From Phycisphaeraceae bacterium (lineage in GTDB: Bacteria; Planctomycetota; Phycisphaerae; Phycisphaerales; Phycisphaeraceae): 64,000 nt of DNA. Shown piece after piece: positions 42,182 through 52,100 of the stretch (the first letter of the stretch is position 1; each line of letters opens with the position of its first letter). The notes under the pieces are model-generated. The model was not told the DNA's origin. It saw nothing but the letters and a program-made list of their open reading frames with translations, and ran no database searches. The stretch lies in the NCBI GenBank assembly GCA_028284155.1, contig JANQSF010000056.1, positions 1 through 64,000 of the forward strand. Reading direction: 5' to 3'. A program made the position numbers and the translations under genes.

Positions 42182-43453
42182 ATGTCCAAGAAGAATCAGA
42201 ACGGCTGCCGCGGTTACCGCATGACCCGTCGTGCGATGATCGGGACGACCTCGGCGAGCATCCTCGGGATGCACGTCGGCAACCTCGTCGCCCGCGCTAA
42301 CGAGACGGGCCAGGCCAAGGCCGAGCACGTCATTCTTTTCTGGTGTGGCGGCGGCATGAGCCACATCGACACGTGGGACCCGAAGCCCGGTCGGCCGACA
42401 CAGGGTCCGTTCGACGCGATCAAGACCTCGGCGGATGGCGTGCAGATCAGCTCGCTGTTCCCCGAGCTGGCCAAGCAGATGCACCACGCGACACTGATCC
42501 GCTCGATCGCCGGCACGAACGGCGACCACGGGCGGGCGACGTACAACCTGCAGACCAGCTACGCCCCGTCGGGTAACCTGCGTCACCCGGGCCTCGGCTC
42601 GGTCGTGGTGCACGAGAAACCGCGGACGGGCGACCTGCCGGCGTACATCTCGATCAGCGGGCAGGCCCCGCGTGCGGCGTACCTCGGCCAGAAGTGCGAG
42701 GCGTATTACGTCGGCGCGCCGGGCGAGCGTGACCCGTACCTGGCCTTCCCCGAGGGCATCACCAAGGTGCGCGGCAACAAGCGGCTTGAGATCCTCAAGA
42801 AGATGAACTCGCGTCAGGCCAACGCCATCGGCGCCAAGGACCTCAAGGCCAACGACCAGGCGGTGAAGGACGCGGTCGGCCTGATGCGCAGCCCGGCGCT
42901 CAAGGCGTTCGAGATCGACAAGGAGTCGCCCGAGACGCTCGGCCGATACGGCGACAGCGACTTCGGCCGAGGCGCGCTGCTGGCCCGCCGGCTGGTCGAG
43001 ACCGGCGTCCGCTTCGTGCAGGTCAACCGCGGCGGGTTCGACAACCACGGCAACATCGAGACCGCGATGACCAACCACGGCGCGATCATGGACCCGGCGC
43101 TGGCGTCGCTCGTCGCCGACCTGAACACGTCCGGCCTGCTCAAGAAGACGATGGTCATCGTCCTGTCGGAGTTCGGCCGAACGCCACGCGTAAACAACAA
43201 CGACGGCCGCGACCACTGGGCCCGCGTGTTCAGTTCGTTCATGGCCGGCGGCGGCCTGAAGGGCGGCTTTGTGTACGGCTCGTCCGACGAAGACGGCGCC
43301 AGCCCGAAGGACAACCCGGTCCGCGTGCCCAACATCCACGCGACCGTGCTCGCCGCGATGGGCATCAACCCGAACAAGGAAGTGATGACGCCGCTGGAAC
43401 GGCCGATGAAACTCGTCGACGACGGCGAGCCGATCAGCGCGTTGTTTGCCTGA
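42182..43453 (+). CDS. DUF1501 sulfatase-fold protein
   Basis: The 423-residue product has a twin-arginine-like start (YRMTRRAMIGTTSASILGM). It shows the DUF1501 pattern: VILFWCGGGMSHIDTWDPKPG, FPELAKQMHHATLIRSI, NGDHGRATYNLQT, VRFVQVNRGGFDNHGN and VIVLSEFGRTPRVN followed by GRDHWARVFSSFMAGGGLKGG. These are alkaline-phosphatase-fold metal sites (Asp, His clusters) typical of the family that accompanies DUF1549/1553. GGGAG precedes the ATG. It is probably exported together with, and works on the same substrate as, the upstream protein; the substrate is unknown. Confidence 0.93.
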   Translation: MSKKNQNGCRGYRMTRRAMIGTTSASILGMHVGNLVARANETGQAKAEHVILFWCGGGMSHIDTWDPKPGRPTQGPFDAIKTSADGVQISSLFPELAKQMHHATLIRSIAGTNGDHGRATYNLQTSYAPSGNLRHPGLGSVVVHEKPRTGDLPAYISISGQAPRAAYLGQKCEAYYVGAPGERDPYLAFPEGITKVRGNKRLEILKKMNSRQANAIGAKDLKANDQAVKDAVGLMRSPALKAFEIDKESPETLGRYGDSDFGRGALLARRLVETGVRFVQVNRGGFDNHGNIETAMTNHGAIMDPALASLVADLNTSGLLKKTMVIVLSEFGRTPRVNNNDGRDHWARVFSSFMAGGGLKGGFVYGSSDEDGASPKDNPVRVPNIHATVLAAMGINPNKEVMTPLERPMKLVDDGEPISALFA

Positions 43454-43598
43454 GCATCGTGCCGCGGCGGCGCAGCGACATCCCGAAGCCACAGACACGA
43501 GCCCCGCAGGCCGATCGGTGGGGGGTCTTGACCCGAGGCCCCAGATCAACCCACCGCCCGCACCGAGGGGCTCGCTTTTATTGACCGACCCGACCCGC

Positions 43599-43618
43599 AG
43601 CCGCTTGCGGCTTAGCGC
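43599..43618. repeat. REP family A copy
   Basis: AGCCGCTTGCGGCTTAGCGC lies 22 bases before the first gene of the envelope cluster. It is identical to the copy at 14436. Confidence 0.8.
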
Positions 43619-43640
43619 TTCCCACCCGAGGCCGAACACC

Positions 43641-46085
43641 ATGTTCAATTGCGAGTTACGTTCTAGACGGATCTCAAGCGCGCTCCCGTTCGCGATGGCC
43701 GTGGTCATGCTCATCGCTGGTGTGACACAGTCCGCCCTCGCCCAACCCGGCGGCCCCGTTCGGGGCAGCATCGTCGAAGACCGCGCGGCCAAAAAGCTGC
43801 TCGAGGCGGGCGACTCACGTTACGAGGCGGACGAGCAGACCAAGGCTGTCGAGATCTGGAAGTCGGTCATCGAGCGCTACCCGCGAAGCAAGGTTCGGTT
43901 CGACGCGCACATGCGGCTGGGCGATCACCTGCTGACCAAAGAGCGCGCGTACGACCAGGCCCGGCTGCAGTTCGAGGCCGTCGCCAGCGAAGACAACCGC
44001 GACGAAGACCAGCGCGCCGCCGCGACGCTCAAGACCGGCGTCTGTTGGTACGAGGCCCGCACGTTCGGCAAGTGCTTCAAGGTCATGCGACAGGTCATCG
44101 AGGAGTTCCCCACCAGCGGGCAGGTCAACGAAGCCTACTACTACATCGGGCTGGGCCACTTCCAACTCGGCCACTACAGCCGGGCGATCGCCGCGCTGGA
44201 GAAGGTCGGCACCGCGTTGTCGAAGGACGACAAGAGCCTGAACAAGGTCGAGGCCGGCAAGCGTTTGTTCGTGAAGATCGAGGACGCCGACCTGGCCGCG
44301 CTCGAGGCCGGTGAGACCGTGAAGGTCGAGGTCCGCGCGACCAGCGGTGATGTCGAGGAGGTCGAGTGTTTGCCCGTCGGTCGTAACGTCCGCTTGGTGC
44401 TCGGGTCGATCACGACCGACCTGGGCAAGCCGAAGCCGGGCAACGGTCGGCTTGAGGTCAAGGGCGACGACAAGGTTGACATCATCTACATCGACCGTCA
44501 CACCGCCGACCGCACGTTCAACGAGAAGCGCTTGCGCACGATCACGGTCGTCGGCAACGGCCTGGTGAAGATCACCGACGGCGCTTACCTCGAAGCGTTG
44601 CGCGGTGTCGTGCTCGGCAAGCAGGTCAATGTGCAGATCACCGACGCCGACCTGGACACGACCGACAACCCGGACAAACTCGCGGCCGTGATCGAGGTGT
44701 ATCGCCAGAAGACGGAAGAGGAGATCGAGGCTGAACTGGCCGAGATGATCACCAAGGGCGAACTGGTCAAACCGCAGGAAGGCCAGCCGCTGACCAGCCT
44801 GCTCGACGGCGAAGAGGCGCCAAAGATCGACCGGTACAAGCGCGTCGACAGCGTCAAGATCGACCTGACCGAGGCAAAGATCGAAAAACGCAAGCGCACC
44901 GCGCCGGGCACGCTGCCGCCGCCTCCGGGCGGTGAGCCGACGGAGCCCGCGACACCGGCTGCGCCGGACGCCGCGCCGCCCGCAGAGCCGCTCGACCCCG
45001 GCGCGAAGAAGGACGATGTGGAAGACTTCGCCGCCGACGTCGAAGCCGACGCCAAGGACGACTCGACCCACTCGGGCGTGTTCCGCACGACCGTGTCGTT
45101 GGAGAAGGCCGAAGAACCGGTGGTCGGCGACGGCAAGCTTCAAGCCTTGCCGGGCGACTTGGTCCGTGTGACGTATGTCGACAAGCTGCACACGGGCGAG
45201 GCCGAGCGTCAGGTCAAAGCGTCAGCCAAGACGGTCGAGGGCAACCTCGGCGGCGTCCGTGTGACCCGCGCGCAGATCAGCGACGAGGAGCTTCGCCTCA
45301 AGACCAAACTCCGCACGGCCAGCGCGTTGACGCAGATCGGCAACCGCTACAAGGAATTCGGCCTGGCCGTCCGCGCCCAGAACAAGTACGACGAGGCGCT
45401 GGTCGTCTGCGAGGAGATTGTCGACGACGCGCGCAAGCTCGGCGGACAGATCCTTGAAGAGACGTACGTCCAGCTTTGGCGGATCTACTTCGAGATGGAC
45501 AAGCTCAACCTCGCCGCCGCGATGGCGGGGCGGCTGCAGCGCGAATTCCCCAATTCAGGCTACGTCGACGAGGCGATGCTCCAACTCGGCCGGGTCGCGC
45601 AGAAGAAGAACGACTTCAAGCGGGCGGTGAGCATCTACAACCGCATCGTCAACTTGAAGACGAGCAGCCTGCGCGGCGAAGCGCAGTTCCAGATCGCCGA
45701 ATGCTACGAGCAGATGGCCAAGGCCGCGACGGAGAACAGCGCGCAACAACTGTTCGACCGCGCGTTCCAGGAGTACAAAAAGGTCTTCGACCAGTACCCC
45801 GAGTCCGGTCGTGTGGGTGAGGCCGTCGCGAAGATGGCGGCGTTCTACTACCAGAAGAAGGACTACGCGCGGGCTGTCGACGTGTTCGAGGCCGTGCTGG
45901 CCGACCACCCCGACGCCAAGTTCCTCGACGTGATCCTGTTCAACTACGGCCGATGCCTCTACCGCATGAACAAGAAGCGCGAGGCGCGGACGAAGTTCGA
46001 CCAACTGATCGGCGACTTCCCCGAAAGCCCCCTGGCCGGCGACGCCAAGCGGATCAGCGACGCGCTGGTCAAGGGCGGCTTCTAG
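43641..46085 (+). CDS. periplasmic TPR and beta-repeat protein of the Exb/Tol-like cluster
   Basis: The 814-residue chain has a signal peptide (SSALPFAMAVVMLIAGV, cleavage near LAQPGG). Residues 50-195 are TPR-like (EIWKSVIERYPRSKVRFDAHM, YYYIGLGHFQLGHYSRAIAAL). Residues 205-540 hold degenerate and complete copies of a beta unit also found in the next gene, including ITDADLDTTDNPDK and STHSGVFRTTVSLEK, with a Pro/Ala/Glu-rich linker. Residues 570-810 are TPRs again, with tol-pal-like spacing (DYARAVDVFEAVLADHPDAKF). The frame is open upstream to 43446, but no signal exists there. It is the first gene of a long plus-strand cluster and is likely to touch the giant protein. Confidence 0.82.
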   Translation: MFNCELRSRRISSALPFAMAVVMLIAGVTQSALAQPGGPVRGSIVEDRAAKKLLEAGDSRYEADEQTKAVEIWKSVIERYPRSKVRFDAHMRLGDHLLTKERAYDQARLQFEAVASEDNRDEDQRAAATLKTGVCWYEARTFGKCFKVMRQVIEEFPTSGQVNEAYYYIGLGHFQLGHYSRAIAALEKVGTALSKDDKSLNKVEAGKRLFVKIEDADLAALEAGETVKVEVRATSGDVEEVECLPVGRNVRLVLGSITTDLGKPKPGNGRLEVKGDDKVDIIYIDRHTADRTFNEKRLRTITVVGNGLVKITDGAYLEALRGVVLGKQVNVQITDADLDTTDNPDKLAAVIEVYRQKTEEEIEAELAEMITKGELVKPQEGQPLTSLLDGEEAPKIDRYKRVDSVKIDLTEAKIEKRKRTAPGTLPPPPGGEPTEPATPAAPDAAPPAEPLDPGAKKDDVEDFAADVEADAKDDSTHSGVFRTTVSLEKAEEPVVGDGKLQALPGDLVRVTYVDKLHTGEAERQVKASAKTVEGNLGGVRVTRAQISDEELRLKTKLRTASALTQIGNRYKEFGLAVRAQNKYDEALVVCEEIVDDARKLGGQILEETYVQLWRIYFEMDKLNLAAAMAGRLQREFPNSGYVDEAMLQLGRVAQKKNDFKRAVSIYNRIVNLKTSSLRGEAQFQIAECYEQMAKAATENSAQQLFDRAFQEYKKVFDQYPESGRVGEAVAKMAAFYYQKKDYARAVDVFEAVLADHPDAKFLDVILFNYGRCLYRMNKKREARTKFDQLIGDFPESPLAGDAKRISDALVKGGF

Positions 46086-46164
46086 TCGCGCCTTTTGTAC
46101 AAGTGTGACCGATTCAAACGCGAATGACGAAACGACTCGCTAACAATTGACTCCCAGGTCGACC

Positions 46165-49100
46165 ATGAAAAAGACACTCGCCACCGTGCTCGTCGCCTTG
46201 CTGCTCGCCGTGCCGGCTCACGCTCAGAACGTCGGGCTGGACGACGTGAGCAAGCGCGCCTCCGACCTCGAAGCGCAGGTCAATCAGGTTTTGGACACGT
46301 CGCCCGAGGCGGCCAAGGCCATGATCGAACTGGTGGACTTGTACCACGAGCACGGCCGGGTGTTCGGCCTGGTCCGCACGGCCGAGCGGTTCATCAACGC
46401 GCACCCAACGCATGCCCAACACAAGGGCGTGATGCTGAAGCTGATCGACGGCCTGTTGGCCACGTCGCGCAACCAGCAACTGGTCGCGGTCGCCCGGCAG
46501 TTCGTCGAGCGTTACCCGAACGACGGCCAGACCGAGCGCGTGCAACGCGCCCTGGCCCGCGTGCTGCGGCGGGACAACAAGAGGCGTGAAGCCGCGGTCG
46601 TTTACGAATCGCTTTGGTCGCGCCTGGGCGCGAAGGCCCGCGACGCCGGTGTCGAAGCAATCGCGTTGTATGCCGAGTTAAACAACAAACAGGGCTACGA
46701 GTCTGCGGCGCGCGTCGCCGCCGACATGCTCAAGAAACTGCCCAAGGGCGCGTTCCTCGACGAGGTCGCCTGGCAGGGCTTCCACCACTTCCGACGCAGC
46801 GGCGACTACGCCGGTGCGAACAAGATGGGCTCGGCCATGTTCGCCAAGGGTCTGCCCTTGGACAAGCCGCGGCAAGCCTTGCTGCACAGCTACATCTCGG
46901 AGAACCAGTGGAACCAGGGCCAACGCGCCAACGCCGCGGCGTCGATCGCCAAGGCCCGGTCGATCGAGGACAACCCGTCCCGCCTCAAGGCCCACCTGGA
47001 CTACCTGTCCGGCGCGCAGGCCAAGCCGGCGCAGATCAAACCCGTGGCCGACGAGTACGCGAAGCAAAACCCGGACGACGCCGGCTACGCGTCGATCATC
47101 CTCGCTTATGCGCACCACAACCATGAGGACGACGACACGGCCATCAAGCTACTGGCGCAGGCACTGCCGAATGACGCGTACTCGCACCACGCGGCGGTGC
47201 GGTTGATCGAGTGGTCGGGCAAGGACGAGAAGAAGCTGGCCGCGGCCGAGCGCATCCTGCTCGACGCGTTGCAGAAGAACGCGAAGCCCGCGCACAAAAA
47301 CCGCATCCGCTACGCCTTGGCTTTGCCGCTTTACCGCGACCGGCTCAAGGACACGGGCAAGGCCCGGGCCATGTGCCGCGACCTGATCACCAAGAGCCCG
47401 GGCAACGACAACTACACGTGGTACTGCATCAGCCACCTGCTCTACAGCGCGCCGGACGACGCGGCGTTTACGAAGGACGTGCAAGCATTGATGCAGTCGC
47501 AGTTCGAGCACTACGACCTGTCCAACTTCCGGCAGTGGCTCTACTCGTGGACGCGCGAGGCCCGTCGCAATAAGCAGCACCGCGACCGCGCCGCGATTGC
47601 GCAGAACCTGTCCAAGCAATTCTGGGACGACCCGTTCCGCAAGGCCGTGGCGCAGGCGTTCACGACGCGCGGCTCGGGCATCACGCAGGCCCGCGCCCGG
47701 CTGCTCGAGGGCGCCAACTACAAGAAGCTGACCGATCGGCTGGCGCGTCACGTGCTTGGCGGGCAGTCGTACTACTACCGCCACTACGCGGGCAGCAAGC
47801 AACGGCACACGGCGGTGAGCCTTTACCAGCGGTTAGCGCAGCGATTCCCGAAAGAGCTGGAGTTTGCGTCGCGATGGGCGGAGTCGGCGTATCACTACGG
47901 CAAAGACGTGGACGCCAAGTCGGCGGTGGCGCACCTGATCTCGCTGCCGCCGACGCGCGAAGGCGGGGCGTGGAACACGGCCATGGCCGGCGCGGTCAAG
48001 GCGAAAGACAACGCGCTGGCCAAGCGCGCGTTCGCGTGGGTGTTGGCAGGTCAGAAGCTGGGCAAGTTCAACGCGTACCAGGCGCACGACATCGGTGAAT
48101 ACGCGTTCAACGCCGGGCTCGAAAAGGAGGCGATGGCTTACTGGCGTCAGGCGATCGACGCCTCGCCGAACGATCACTACGGCTACTACTCGGCTGAACG
48201 CCTCGTCAAACGACTCGAAGGCGCGGCCCGCCTTTCGACGATCAAGCAGTTGGCCGAAATGGACAGCAACTACCACGGCGCGTACGCAGCGTGGCTGGCG
48301 AACGACGCCTTCCAGGCGGGCGATCTCGACACGCTCGAGCGCGTACTCCGTGATTCGAAGAAGCGACAGGCCGAGCGGCCGTTCCAAGGCTGGGGCATGG
48401 GTGATTACCCAGCCCAGTACTGGATCGACGGCGTCCGCCGCAGCGACTCGAAACTCACAACGGCGCAGAAGGCGCGTGTGCTGACCGTCGTGCGCGACAT
48501 GGGTATCTGGCGGGCGTCGGCCACGGCGCAGGCCGCGTTGCTGTTGCTGCCGGACAACCCGCAACCGCTGCGCGGCATGGACCGTTTGCTCGCCTACCGC
48601 TCGACGGTCGATCGCGTCGGGACGGGCTCGCACGACTGGGACCGTTTGTACCCCTACGCGCAGGGCGCGCTGGTCGCCAAGGACTACACCGGCGCGGCCA
48701 CGCTCGCGACCGCGTTGCTGAACAACGTCACGCAGGTGGACGGCAAGCGTAAGGACGCCGCCCGCGCGATGGTGGGGCAGGCGTACGCCCGCATGGGCGG
48801 TGTCGGCCTGACGATTGACGAGAACTCGCCCGTCGCGCCGCTGCTCAAGGCCGCGCTCTACCTGCGGCTGGGTGACCGCAAGCTCGCGCTCGACGCGTAC
48901 GACCGCAACCGCAACCTGTTCGACGAACACCGCGACACGCTGCCGGTCGATCTCGTTTTGTTCGCGGCCGAGACGCACATCGCGGCCGGCGGCGAAGAGA
49001 ACCACAACCGCGCCGAAGACATCCTGCGTGGTTGGATGCTCAAGAACAGCGAGAAGCAGACGATCGAAAACGAGGTCAAGGCCCGCGTGCAACTGCTGCT

Positions 49101-52100
49101 GGCCCGCAACTACTACAAGGCCGGCCGATACGAGGTCGCGCGCAGTGAGTTCACATCGGTCAAGAACCGCTACCCCAAGACGCGGCAGGCCGTCGAGGCC
49201 GAGTTCGGCATCGGCGAGTCGTACATGGCTCAGAAGATCTACGACAAGGCTGAGCAGGTCTTCGAGACCTTGGCCAACAGCCGCGAGCGCGACGTCGTCA
49301 TCCGGGCCGAGTTCCTGCGCGGCGTGTTGGCCAACCGGCGGGGCGACCGCGACGAGGCCCGCGACATCTTCCGCAGCGTCCTCGAACGCGTGCCCGACAT
49401 CACGCTGGCTAATCAAACGCTCTACCAGTTGGCCGAAGTGTACGGCCTCGAGCAGCGCTACATGGATCAACTCGAACTGCTGCGCACCGTCGGCCGACTC
49501 GGCCGAAACAGCAAGCGTTGGCATGCGCCCGGCACGCCGCTGTCGATCGTTGTGCAGGACAGCGACCTGGGCATCAGCCGCGGCCACTCGAAGATCCCCG
49601 TCCGCGTCGTGACCAAGCCGGGCAACGACGCCGAGACGATCTACCTGCAGTCGGGCGGCGCGGGCAAGGGCCTGTTCCGGGCCGACATCGACACGCGGCT
49701 CGGTTCGGTGACGAAAGACGACGGCGTGTTGCAAATCACCGGCAACGACGTGATCACGGTCGACTACCCCGACGAGTTCAAGCAGCAGTTCCGCTCCGTG
49801 CCGTTGGCCGACGCCGAAATCCGCATCGCCGCCGACGCGGTGTTCGACGTGCAGTCGAGCAAGATCGTCGATGTCGAGGCCGAGACGTTCAGCCAACGTC
49901 TCGAACGCGAGCAGGCGATGGCAGACGAGCCGAAGGAACAGCGTCAGTCGCAGAAACGCCCACCGAATCAGATCAAGCCGGGCAACGTCGTATACATGCG
50001 TGTGAAAGACGCCGACCGCGACCTGTCGGACGACCCCGATGAGGTCATCGTCAAGCTGACAGCGTCGAGCGGTGACCAGGTGCAGGTCACGATGAAAGAG
50101 ACCGGCCCGCACACCGGCGTCTTCGAGTCGACCGCGAACACCGGCGAGCTGCCGGCCGGCGCGTTGGCCAGCGACCACGCGATCGACCACAGCCCGCTGA
50201 TGTCGATCGACCGCGACCGCGCGACGTTCTGGGCCAGCGAGCCGGACGGCGCGACGCCCAAGTCGCTGACCGTCGACATGAAAGACCTCAAGCACGTCGG
50301 GCGCGTCAGCGTCTGGACTCCCGACCCGGCCAACCAGTCGCCGGTGCGCGGCCGACTGCTCGGCTCGCACGACGGGCGGTTCTGGTACACGCTGGCGTCG
50401 AACCCAGAGCGTCCGCCGGCCGCGGATGTGCAGGTCGAGCCGGGCAAGACCGGCACGGTCACGCAGCAAGTCTACGACCTCGGCCGAAGCACGCCGATTT
50501 TCAAGGAAGGCTACGCCGGCTGGCAGCAGGTCGTTGAAATGACCAAGGGCCGCAAGCCGACGGGTGAGTGGGACGGGCCGGTCGAGGCGATGAAGTGGGC
50601 GCTGCCGAGTGACCACGAGAACGCTTCGTCGAACCGCTACTACGCGGTCATCTGGCGGGGCAAGTTCGTTCAGCCACGCGACGGCGCGGTGCGGATCAAC
50701 ATCGGCGGCGCGTTCGCCGCGGTCGCGGTGGACGGGCAAATCGAGATGCCGGTGACCAAGTCGGGCGGCGCGGTGGACATCTGGATGCCACGCGGTTTGC
50801 GCGACGTGACCGTCTTCGCCGTGACGACGAACGCAACGCAGGGCGTGACGGCGACGCGGGCGCGTGAAAACCCGAATTCGGCGCAGGTCACGTTGGCGGC
50901 GTTCCGGGCATCGGACTTCGATCAGGACGTGCCGGAGGCGAAGGTTGATGGCGCAGCTGAAAAGAGCGCTAAGCCGCAAGCGGCCGCTGTCGAGGCGGCG
51001 GTGGTGCTTGGGTTGGACGATGTGAAGTTGGAGAAGAAGTCGGGCGAGTTCAAGGTGGCCGAGCAGGACGGTCAGAAAATGATCGGTTACTGGCGTGACG
51101 GTGACGTCGCGTCGTGGCAGTTCGACGCGCCCAAGCCCGGCGTGTACGACATCTGGATCGATCAGTCGAACGACAGCGGCGGCAATACGTACGACGTCAA
51201 GATCGGCGAGCAGACGGTCAAGGCCGTGGTCGAGAGCACGGGCGATTGGCGCAAGTTCAAGCAGGTGCGCGTCGGCACGGTGCGCGTGTCGAAGGCGGGC
51301 AAGCTTTCGCTTTCGATCACGCCGACCCAAATCAAGAACGGCGGGCTGATGGACCTGCGCAGCGTCGCGCTGCGCCCGGCTACGGGTTCGGTCATCGCCA
51401 CGGCCGACGGTATGTGGGCATTCCGATTCAAGCCGCACAAGCTGCGCTACGTCCGCATGGTCGTTGACGAGTACATCGGCGAGGCCGTCGCGATCAACCA
51501 CGTCGAGGTGGCCGGGCCGGACACCCCCGACACACCGGGCAGCGTCTACATCCCAACCAGCGCCGACGTGCTGGCTTTGGCCAACAACGACGTGCTGGAG
51601 ATCGCCGCGGGCGACACGGTCACCGCCGCGTACACCGATGAGTTCACCGCGTTCGGTGCGCAGCGCAACCGGTTGCTCACCAAGGAACTGTTGGCAACCT
51701 ACTTCGACGGCGGCGTCAGCCCGATCGGATTCAACTTCTCGCGATCGGGTTCGGGCGCGGTGTCGCAGCAGCGTAAAGAGCTGATGCGTGTCGACCCGGG
51801 CGAGCGGATCACCATCGAGGTCGTCGACTACGACATGGACACGTCCGACCAGCGTGACACCGTGCAGGTCGAGGTGGTCGTCAATGACGGCCCGCCGCTG
51901 ACGTTGACGGCTACGGAGACCGATGCGTACACCGGCGTGTTCCGCACGGAGGTCGACACGCAGAAGCCGCAGGCCGATCAGCCCGACTCCGCGGCGGCGA
52001 AGAAGGCCGAGGGCGATGACCAGCCGGCCGAGGGGCAGGTCCCGCAGATCAAGGTCATGCCGGGCGACCGCGTGTTCCTGCGCTACAGCGACCAGCAGAA

